This document shows positions 57,701-61,715 of a stretch of DNA of 64,000 nucleotides, one piece after another. The stretch is from NCBI GenBank assembly GCA_003223645.1, contig QHVT01000018.1:1-64000 (forward strand), in the 5' to 3' direction. The stretch comes from Acidobacteriota bacterium. Its GTDB lineage: Bacteria; Acidobacteriota; Thermoanaerobaculia; Gp7-AA8. A program made the translations under genes and the position numbers. The stretch's first letter is position 1. Each line of letters opens with the position of its first letter. Below the pieces are notes generated by a model. That model did no database searches. It saw nothing but the letters and a program-made list of their open reading frames with translations, and was not told where the DNA came from.

Positions 57701-59829
57701 TCTGCCGGAGCTTCGGACGATGCGAGGAGCGCGAGAAGCGCGCGGTGGTCGAGCTTTCCGTTCGAAGTGAGCGGGCGCTCGGGGACGGAGACGAAGCGCG
57801 ACGGCACCATGTACTCGGGCAGCGTCTCTGTCAATCGCGCGCGCAGTTCGTGCGCGGCGATCTGCGGTGCGCCGAAGAGAAACGCGGCGAGCTCGACTCC
57901 GTCTTCGCCGTCGTGCGGCAGCACCGCCGCGTCGCGGATCGAAGGATGTTCGAGCAGGCGCTGTTCGATCTCGCCGAGCTCGATGCGGAAGCCGCGGACT
58001 TTGACCTGCTGATCGATGCGGCCGAGGTATTCGATCTCGGTCGCGTTGATGCGGCGCGCGAGATCGCCGCTTCGATAGAGCGTTCCAGTGCCCGCGAAAC
58101 GATCGGGAAGAAATCGCTGCGCGTTCAATTCGGGGCGATGCAGGTAGCCGAGGGCGACGCCTTCGCCGGCGACGTAGATCTCGCCGGCGACGCCTGCGGG
58201 AACGAGATTGCCGTGGCGGTCGAGCAGGTGAATCTGCCAGCCGGGAATCGGCGTCCCGATCACTGCCGGCATTTGCAGATCGCCAATCGAGAGCGGACGC
58301 CAGGTGACGAACACGGTCGTCTCGGTGATGCCGTACATGTTGATGACGCGCGGCCGCGCGTCGCCATGGCGCTCGAACCAGCCGCGCATCGTCGACGGGT
58401 CGAGTGCCTCGCCGCCGAAGATGACGAGGCGCAGCGCGAGGTCCGCGCGTTTCGTCGCATCGACGCCATCGAACTGCCGGAACGCGGACGGCGTTTGATT
58501 GAGCACGGTCACACGCTCGCGCGCGACGAGCTCATAAAACGCCTCGGTGTTGCGGCTCTGTTCGTGCGTGACGATGACGACGCGTCCGCCGTAGAGCAGC
58601 GCGCCCCACAGCTCCCACACGGAAAAATCGAAAGCCGCGGAGTGAAAGAGCGTCCAGACGTCGTGAGAGTCGAAGCGATATTCGGGATGCGTCGACTCGA
58701 AGAGGCGGACGACGTTGCGGTGCGTGACGGCGACGCCTTTCGGGACGCCGGTGGAGCCGGAGGTATAGATGATGTAGGCGGTAGAGGAGAGCGGGCGTCC
58801 CGCCCGCCCCCGGGGGGCGGGCAAGATGCCCGCTCTCCTTGGCGACGGATAGTCGCGCAGATGCACTTTCGCGCCGCTGTCGGCGAGCATGTGGGCGACG
58901 CGCGCCTCGGGGTACGACGGATCGATCGGCAGATACGCGGCGCCGGTTTTGAGGATGCCGAGGATCGTGACGGCGAGGTGTTCTGTGCGATGGCCGGTGA
59001 AGGCGACGATGTCGCCGTCGCGCACTTCGTGCTCGTCGATGAGCATTTCGGCGAGTGCGTTCGCTCGCGCGTCGAGGTCGGCGTAGGTGAGCGAGCGGTC
59101 TTCGCACGTCACCGCGATCGCGTCGGGTGTGCGCGCGACTTGTTGTTCGAAGCGCGTGACGAGATCGTCGTCGCATGGATTCGCGATCGGTCCGGGGTTG
59201 CAGATCTCGACGAGGTACTGCACTTCCTCGGCGGAGAGCATCGCGAAGTGCGCAATTGGGGTGTCGGCCGCAGTGAGCATGCCGTTGAGCAGCACGACGA
59301 AATGGCGGGCCATGTTTGCGGCGACGCCGTCGTCGTAGAAAACGTGCACGCGGCGGCGCTCGACGTGGAGGTGCAGCGGCGCGCGGTCGAGTGTTTCGTC
59401 GGGCGGTGCGACGCGATCGTCGGAGAACGCAGCATCGAGCAGCGCGTCATCGGTGACGAAGGTGATGCGATGACGAAGGTTGGACTGCATCTCGTCGCGC
59501 AGCGATTCGGCGAGCATGCGAAACGTCGTCTGCTCGTCGATGCGCTGCCGGAACCAGACGCGCGGCGCAGCAGCGATCAGCACTTCGTCGTTTTCGCTGT
59601 AGCGCGAGAGCAACGCGGCGAAGGCTGCGAGCGACAACAGATACGCGCTGATGTCGGAGTCGTTCGCGGCGCGCTGCAGCGATGCCGCGAGCATTTCGGG
59701 GATGTCGACGACTGCTTCGCGGCGTTCACCACCGCGCGGCAACCGCAGCGCGGGCGCGCCGCGCAGTTTGGCGTCCCAATACTCGGCAGCCGCGCCCCGC
59801 GCGGCGAGCTCCAGATGGCTCGTGCTCAC
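42784..59829 (-). CDS. NRPS3: giant synthetase, A-T / C-A-T / C-T / C-A-T / C-A-T / C-A-T-E
   Basis: 5681 aa. GTG start with GGAGGTG upstream, overlapping the NRPS4 stop. Order with approximate residues: C-terminal remnant of a C domain (1-205); A1 (215-700, code DFWNIGMVFK, Thr-like), T1 (740); C2 (HHIVCDA, 920), A2 (1235-1715, DVHDIAAVYK), T2 (GGQSL, 1745); C3 (HHLIADG, 1940), T3 (GGDSL, 2246) with no A domain; C4 (HHIIADA, 2425), A4 (DVQTISQVVK, same as the last A of NRPS1), T4 (3222); C5 (HHIITDG, 3400), A5 (DARDLVSVEK), T5 (4222); C6 (HHIIADA, 4390), A6 (DGADTALVCK), T6 (LGGDSISA, 5200); epimerization domain (HHLAVDGVSW near 5367, VGWFTSIFP, GIGYGVLRY, VNYLG). Codes were aligned by eye. 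C2, C4 and C6 have Ala for the last Gly of HHxxxDG. Several palindromic repeats lie in its linkers. Confidence 0.96.
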   Translation of the reverse strand: MSTSHLELAARGAAAEYWDAKLRGAPALRLPRGGERREAVVDIPEMLAASLQRAANDSDISAYLLSLAAFAALLSRYSENDEVLIAAAPRVWFRQRIDEQTTFRMLAESLRDEMQSNLRHRITFVTDDALLDAAFSDDRVAPPDETLDRAPLHLHVERRRVHVFYDDGVAANMARHFVVLLNGMLTAADTPIAHFAMLSAEEVQYLVEICNPGPIANPCDDDLVTRFEQQVARTPDAIAVTCEDRSLTYADLDARANALAEMLIDEHEVRDGDIVAFTGHRTEHLAVTILGILKTGAAYLPIDPSYPEARVAHMLADSGAKVHLRDYPSPRRAGILPAPRGRAGRPLSSTAYIIYTSGSTGVPKGVAVTHRNVVRLFESTHPEYRFDSHDVWTLFHSAAFDFSVWELWGALLYGGRVVIVTHEQSRNTEAFYELVARERVTVLNQTPSAFRQFDGVDATKRADLALRLVIFGGEALDPSTMRGWFERHGDARPRVINMYGITETTVFVTWRPLSIGDLQMPAVIGTPIPGWQIHLLDRHGNLVPAGVAGEIYVAGEGVALGYLHRPELNAQRFLPDRFAGTGTLYRSGDLARRINATEIEYLGRIDQQVKVRGFRIELGEIEQRLLEHPSIRDAAVLPHDGEDGVELAAFLFGAPQIAAHELRARLTETLPEYMVPSRFVSVPERPLTSNGKLDHRALLALLASSEAPAEKPASAIEETLLAIWSDVLRTPVRRDDSFFVLGGHSLKAARLIGRIRRELAVDVSLADLFTAPSVAELAGLLEGRVRASLAPIEPLPPAESYELSHAQRRLWVIEQFEQAEGAYNVPAALMLEGALDFDALHAALRAVVGRHESLRTHFIDGPRQVIGAPEFSWNVIDADEATALRVAQTEALHKFDLARDPLLRVTLVRIAADKHLFVFVAHHIVCDARSLEIFVRDVADAYAKKPLSPLAIQYKDFAAWQSGDAFAAHRAWWHELLDGELPRIDLPTDFPRPPVRTYRGETRSFRIAPAQQQRIDALAKKHGLTPVLLALVNVLLFRLTGQRDLITGHPVTGRVHPDLDDQIGMYVNTLPLRMRLCGDAALDETIADMSRLFAGAFDHQSYPFDRLVDELKVARDTARSPLFDVLVVVHDAGETALALDGIRATPVPLDSGTSKFDLSFYFTQRGGELSCDIEYDTALFHRDSVERWWRAFERVLDAADDARPDAIDVISDEERGRLARLSGAGGTPAVLEDATLVSLFEQQVDATPSAIAIAPSTTYRALDKQANRIANFLLDRRFAESGACVAVRLDRNADLIAAILGILKTGAAYVPLDPAYPDARAQFIIDDSGVTTVLDESKLRLAASFSAARPGVATTPCDAAYVLYTSGSTGEPKGVVVEQRSVVNVVCALPFEGGPLRVALIAPLIFDVSVHQLFAALFGGHEVHVISEEMKRDPAQLVRYFAEHAIDVADCTPTLFAMLLESGLAASARPPRHLIIAGEALPRALVERFYANGRHRTTRMTNAYGPTEACVYATAYAVDPDRLPVGSIPIGTPLTNVEILIVDDALHLVPRGCVGEICIGGAGLARGYLHRDALTAERFVAHPLRAGERLYRTGDYGRWNVDGQLEYLGRRDAQVKVRGHRLELGEVEAALRRHPQVRDAAAITIGEGVERDLAGYVAAPPSLTPSAIRDFLAGIVPDFLIPSRIVVVDALPLTASGKVDRKALPPLDDAPAEDDALPRNELEQQIAALWETVLQRKDLGVRTDFFAAGGQSLKAVQLVARLRELTGRAIAFSDVFRHPTIEAQARLIAGLHSANSTPITAAAPADLYECSHAQRRMFFLDRVDATGRAYQMPGLFRVDGALDERALREACRRVALRHESLRTTFTLVDGEPMQRVSPRADVRVSVIETTIDIDDEDALRELIARDTARRFDLERGPLWRITLFRIAPEMHLLLFNMHHLIADGRSIDVFAREISAGDELPPLAIQYKDFAAWQNTLALDDSASYWREKLVPPIAALELPTDRPRPAARSFEGRVAHATFPAELIARLDATAREQHTTLFAALVAAVKIVLQRWSGQEDIVTGSPVAGRERVELEEQIGLYVNTVVLRDRVRAGDSPADTLRNVGRTIAEALEHQSYPFDRLVSDLALPRDPSRSPLFDVLIAMQESPAVDLRLGDAIVRELPLRGEASKLDLGFHFVPRADGAVMLDVEYATALFDAPRIEKLIADVVRAAEAIGGGDELTPRLVKIWREILDEPEIEVADDFFELGGDSLRAMRLLARVERDLEVSISLGDFLLAPTIEGMIGLAQRARRGAEAIPVTAQAEDYELTDAQQRLWLLDRIDAIGSAYNIAAAFALDADLDVERFTNAVRALVARHESLRTRFITRDDEPRQRVFSADTPIDFIETADVDAALCEELAHRFDLANEALFRVLVINKRVVLFHLHHIIADAQSADVVLEELEALYRGESLAPLRIQSKDATRWLRARDDSAHREYWLQKLAPLVATLDLPADYARPAARTFEGALVERALPRELAHSLHELARERGVTPFVLFAAAVKALLHRYTGEEDIVVGTPVSGRRHADLERQVGLYLDTIVLRDDVRAGEPFLDLLDRVHETTTAAFEHLYPFDKLVGELALPRDTSRSPLFDVLLVHHARERTTFLGATPYPLPAQTSKFDLSIHVSEDRLELEYATDLFTHARIERLAEHLESLLRSIVDDPSQSIGELSLGVLPSRADGEESPAENILAKIDAVAAEQPCLVFNNRTLTFGEVRERADRLAAQLASIIKPGYVVAVTLDRSDELAIAMLATLKAGGVYAYLDPHLPPARFELLLNDCDPRALITNDGIVARESNAEPLENAGYIVYTSGSTGQPKGVVATRRCVDNLISWQERALGRGLRSLQFASLSFDVSVQEILFSLASGGTLIVPSDDERRDVTPLIAQHDIELVTMPFSALNAWFLGGAERIAALPSLTHIITSGEQLQITTEMRRFLEARPDVALHNQYGPSETHVVTSHTISASRHNITDLPPIGTPVANTRVFIVDPRLQPVPVGITGELLVGGANVADGYLRRDDLTRDRFIQYEGERVYRTGDRARWREDGAIEFLGRRDEQVKIRGFRVEPGEVEQTLRQHPRVRDAAVIVAGESGARELWAYVAGDLSEDDVRAHAARTLPDYMVPSRVIAMDALPLTSSGKLDRLALPVWSRLSSLPPDVSPRNAIESRLAAIFESVLQRSPIGIHDDFFAIGGHSLSATRFAARISRELGLNAGLSDVFAHPTVALMAAHLRAASPAAAPIEAAPPADHYPLSHAQQRMWVLEHLSADASAYHVPAAIRVRGPLDVARLERALQSLVDAHESFRTMFLFEDGEPRQRIASGMRAQIHIVDSLHGELAYRFDLAAGPLFRVALLRVADDDAVLFVNLHHIITDGWSLDLCIRQLLHAYESDARIDAPRVTYKDYAQWQRTLLDTDTYWRAQLADLEPLELPTDFPRPAAQSFEGKTLTFDVSADITQRFSDMAARHGASVFIALLAAVKALLHRTSGQRDFAVGSPIAGRSHRDLEDVAGCFINTLVLRDRVNPDETFASFLARVRETTLAAYEHQSYPFDRLVDELVTARDASRSPLFDVLVAMQNDGALDVRLGETSFREEPLPLSMAKFDLSLTAFIDAGALRLSVQYATALFEEETIRRMAWHLERLLDAVSANPDVTLRDIPLVNEDERQQLTRVMHGESAPVELTSLVDLFERAVDQWPDRVAVACGGESLTYRALDARANAIAQWLIAGHGVVADTRVGVRVERSVDLIAAMIGTLKAGGAYVPVETWYPEARASMILDDAQCAAVITAERIAHAVANFSSERPRVNIAPHHLAYVLYTSGSTGKPKGVMIQHHSVVNFAAGVREMFFAHADALRIGLIASVVFDASVRQIYPALLNGHELHIVDDDTKRDAHALVQWLADRRIDACDATPSIFAVMMDGGLADAAHKLRWFLLVGESFARALAERFHANGNRESVIVNSYGPTECTVESTSYPIDPDAMPAGAHLPIGRPLVNQSIWLLDEAGRLLPYGARGEICIGGLGLARGYLGRDELTAERFIAHPILRGERLYRTGDYGRWRNDGQLEFHGRRDGQVKVRGYRIELGDVEAALRRCEGVRDAAVVVHDADLAAYVVAENLDAIRAQLAQLLPAYMIPAWIVPIDAIPLGATGKIDRRALPPPPREDEHVAPSTDLELALAKIWSEVIGVADIGATTSFFTIGGNSIRAIQILSRMRRDLELQAPLAEFFARPTIRELATYATRAPQLAHASSDELSAAQRRLWIIDRMIGPTSLYNIPAALRIRGAFDVDAFKRAVDALVQRHESLRTTFIAIDDTPHLRIAPAVNCLADDNATHPFDLERGPLFRVTLSHGADGEWIVLFNAHHIIADAWSSEILVRELFALYRGEELPPLQFGPRDFASLPEPEDAREWWLAQLAPPIAALDLPTDHVRPNVRTYAGTTAKFTLDPTLAREIESLGRAHGATLFMTLLACVKALLHRYTGEEDIVIGTPVAGRVDPRMEDVVGLFVNTLALRDRIRADARFIDVLQQVRDTTAGALERQTVPFDALIDALQLERDPSRNALTDIFVSLRRDEATHIDIPNAIVTPIELPVTTSKFDLAFHFVESNHALALEIEYSTELFELPRVERLFGHLQSLIESILTAPETAVGDLHLGVAQAFQPAPPHDHRNIIDEFESIADRYADRTAIVYEDRAWTYGELDEHANRIAHALGDRTNARIALRVTRSEWLIAAMLGILKSGAAYVPIDPQWPEERAQFVIRDCECAVVLDDDFVRRAVSQSANRIGAAPRDPNALAYILYTSGSTGTPKGVMIEHRGIANLARAYVQFYPGDALRIACVASTAFDGSGAQIWSALLRGHTLHLIPDELRRDATSLVRALGRERIDIADATPSLFAMMLEAGLCESAWRPQRITLAGEALPPALAQRFYAGANRETRILNLYGPTECSVCATGSMIDPDDCATITIGKPIENVHVLLLDERGQVVPFGCAGEICIGGDGVARGYWKRGDLTAERFVPHPFVDGERMYRSGDYGRWRDDGNLEFLGRRDGQLKLRGYRIEAGEIEAALLACAGVEQAAVLLRANELVAWIVARNDVDLATLRSALARTLPPYMIPARFLRVDALPLSTSDKIDRKALLALEGAELRNTYVAPSTDAERDLAQAWQEVLDRDSIGVHENYFHLGGDSISAIQIVARLAERNWKLDVRTLFRFPTMATLAPHLKRGGYAAAFESESEDTDAPLLPAQAWFFENPGPDQHHFNQSLLLRAHERIDFDRFERAIHQVVERHDALRKGAAVRLVDLHEMRTSLTAIAEEEQRAIDLDRGPLLRAVVFHCDDADRVLLVIHHLAVDGVSWRIVLDDVRRAYDGIPLAPRSGSVVAWARALHAWSPLAQLPFWKRIDGASSDDPPRDRDAAHGTYANVRGVSIELTSEATGALERINAEWHTHHGDVLLTALSLACERWYGARTLRVAVEAHGREDFGAGIDVSNTVGWFTSIFPLVLELKRPGDAVYALRFQKEALRQVPNGGIGYGVLRYFHRALRPAEEPRIVVNYLGKFEPRTVGFSLADESPGAAISPQAPLRHELAITGIVAEERLRITIEYDSAKYDAATIDVFARHFEHAIAMLIAACESAHAAPTPADYTYAGGFALDELDELFREGSAS
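45771..45801. repeat. half family A palindrome inside NRPS3 (C6-A6 linker)
   Basis: GGGGCGCAGGCTGGAAAGCC then TGCGCTACACC. It encodes GVAQAFQPAPP just before A6. Only one hairpin half of the element is present. Confidence 0.8.
50265..50296. repeat. half family A palindrome inside NRPS3 (A4-T4 linker)
   Basis: CCGGGGGCAGGCTGGAAAGC then CTGCTCCACACC. It encodes VWSRLSSLPPD between the end of A4 (KLDRLALP) and T4. Confidence 0.8.
56141..56192. repeat. family B palindrome inside NRPS3 (C2-A2 linker)
   Basis: GCGGGCGTCCCGCCCGCCCC and the inverse GGCGGGCGAGACGCCCGCGC. It encodes ERGRLARLSGAGGTPAVLED in the linker before A2. Confidence 0.82.
58784..58839. repeat. family B palindrome inside NRPS3 (A1, between motifs A2 and A3)
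   Basis: AGGAGAGCGGGCGTCCCGCC and the inverse GCAAGATGCCCGCTCTCCT. It encodes RRAGILPAPRGRAGRPLSS directly before YIIYTSGSTG. This is the same position, before motif A3, as the family B copy in NRPS1. Confidence 0.88.
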
Positions 59830-61715
59830 GCGGCACCTCCGGCGGTGGACTCGAGCAGCTGGCGGCGATCGAGTTTGCCGTTCGACGTCAGCGGTCTTTT
59901 TTCGCGCGCGACGAAACGCGACGGGATCATGTACGCGGGGAGCGAGCGGCGGAGGAACTGGCGCAGCTCGCGCGTGCGCGGCGCTTCGGCGCCGAAGAGG
60001 AATGCGACGAGCTCGACGCCGTCATTCGTGTTGACCGGCAGCACGGCCGCGTCATTCACCGATGGATGTTCGAGCAGGCAATGCTCGATCTCGCCGAGCT
60101 CGATGCGGAAGCCGCGGACTTTGACCTGGTGATCGATGCGGCCGAGGTATTCGAGATCGTTGTCGAAGAGCCGGCGGGCGAGATCGCCGGAGCGATAGAG
60201 CGTGCCGCCGCCGGAAAAAGGATCGGGAAGAAATCGCTGCGCGTTCAGCTCGGGGCGATTGAGATAGCCGCGCGCGACACCGTCGCCGCCGACGTGAATC
60301 TCGCCCGCGACTCCGCGCGGCACGACGTTGCCCCAGCGATCGAGAAGATGGATGCTCCAGCCGTCCATCGGTCGCCCGATCACGCTGGAGGAGCGGAGAT
60401 CGGAGCGCGTGATGTCGCGGATCGTCACGTGCACCGTGGTCTCGGTGATGCCGTACATGTTGACCATGCGCGGCACTTCGTCGCCGTGGCGCTCGAACCA
60501 TTCGCGGAGCGACGACGGATCGAGCATCTCGCCGCCGAAGATGACGTAGCGCAGCGCGAGGCGCGCGCGCTCTTCGCGATCGACGGCGTCGAATTGCCGG
60601 AACGCCGACGGCGTCTGATTGAGCACGGTGACGCGCTCGCGCCGCACAAGGTCGTACACCGCCTGCGGATCGCGGCTGACGACGGACGGCGGGATGACAA
60701 GCCGGGCGCCGTACAGGAGCGCGCCCCACATCTCCCACACCGAGAAGTCGAACGCCGGCGAATGAAAGAGCAGCCAGACGTCGTCGCTGCGGAAGCCATA
60801 CACGGGATCGGTCGACTCGAGGAGACGCGCGACGTTGCGATGCGTCAGCAGCACGCCTTTCGGCACGCCGGTCGAACCGGAGGTGTAGATGGTGTAGGCG
60901 AGACGCTCGATCGAGCGCGAGCAATTTTCGGGAAGCGATCGCCACGGACGCTCGGCGATCGTGTGCACGTCGATGCCTTCGTACTCGGAGAGAAACGGCG
61001 GCTCGGAGAGCAGCAGCTTCGCGCCGCTGTCGCGCAGCATGTGCTCGACGCGCGCCTTCGGATACGCGGGATCGATCGGCAGATACGCCGCGCCGGTCTT
61101 CATGATCGCGAGGATCGTGAGAACGACCCACTCGGAGCGCTCGAGCAGAATGGCGGCGAGGTCGCCTTCGTGCAGGCCGTGATCGAGCGCGAGCGCGGCA
61201 CCGAGCGTCGAGGCGACGGCGTCGAGCTGCGCGTAGGTGACCGAGCGTCCTTCGCAGGTCAGCGCGACGGCGTGCGGCGTCGCTGCTGCGCGCACTTCAA
61301 AACGGCTGACGAGATCGTCGTCGCTGGTAATGGCGATCGCCGGCGGATTGCACGTTTCGATCAGCTCGCGCTTCTCGTTCTCGTCGAGCAGCTCGAACTT
61401 TGCAACGAGCGCGTGCGGATCGCGGAGCAGTGCTTCGAGCGTGCGCGCGTAGTGGCGCGCGAATTGTTCGAGGAACGGCAGTGGATACGCATCGGCGGTG
61501 AACGAACAGCGTTGGCCGTCGATGTGAATCGCCGGCTGCGCGTCGACGGGGATCGCGGTTCCAATCGATTCGATCAGGTGCGCGAACGAAGTGGTCTCAT
61601 CGACATTCGCGATCGCGCAGTCCTCGAGCAATCCGTAGCGCGCGAGGAGCGCGAGATACGCGGCGGCGAGCTGCGGCGGTGTGGCGCCTTCAACAACATC
61701 GATGGTGATGCTCAT
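59826..61715 (-). CDS. NRPS4: stand-alone threonine-type adenylation protein (C remnant-A)
   Basis: 629 aa. The first 130 residues resemble only the distal part of a C domain (FLEQFARHYARTLEALL...ELIETCNPP) and lack HHxxxDG. A complete A domain follows: TYAQLDAVASTL, ILAIMKTGAAYLPIDP, YTIYTSGSTGVPKG near 275, MYGITETTVH, YRSGDLARRL, GRIDHQVKVRGFRIELGEIE and SNGKLDRRQL. The specificity residues read DFWNIGMVHK, the established L-Thr code. There is no carrier domain: the protein ends 14 residues after the A10 motif. It probably loads Thr in trans onto carriers of A-less modules. Overlaps NRPS5 (ATGA) and NRPS3 (GTGA). Confidence 0.93.
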   Translation of the reverse strand: MSITIDVVEGATPPQLAAAYLALLARYGLLEDCAIANVDETTSFAHLIESIGTAIPVDAQPAIHIDGQRCSFTADAYPLPFLEQFARHYARTLEALLRDPHALVAKFELLDENEKRELIETCNPPAIAITSDDDLVSRFEVRAAATPHAVALTCEGRSVTYAQLDAVASTLGAALALDHGLHEGDLAAILLERSEWVVLTILAIMKTGAAYLPIDPAYPKARVEHMLRDSGAKLLLSEPPFLSEYEGIDVHTIAERPWRSLPENCSRSIERLAYTIYTSGSTGVPKGVLLTHRNVARLLESTDPVYGFRSDDVWLLFHSPAFDFSVWEMWGALLYGARLVIPPSVVSRDPQAVYDLVRRERVTVLNQTPSAFRQFDAVDREERARLALRYVIFGGEMLDPSSLREWFERHGDEVPRMVNMYGITETTVHVTIRDITRSDLRSSSVIGRPMDGWSIHLLDRWGNVVPRGVAGEIHVGGDGVARGYLNRPELNAQRFLPDPFSGGGTLYRSGDLARRLFDNDLEYLGRIDHQVKVRGFRIELGEIEHCLLEHPSVNDAAVLPVNTNDGVELVAFLFGAEAPRTRELRQFLRRSLPAYMIPSRFVAREKRPLTSNGKLDRRQLLESTAGGAA

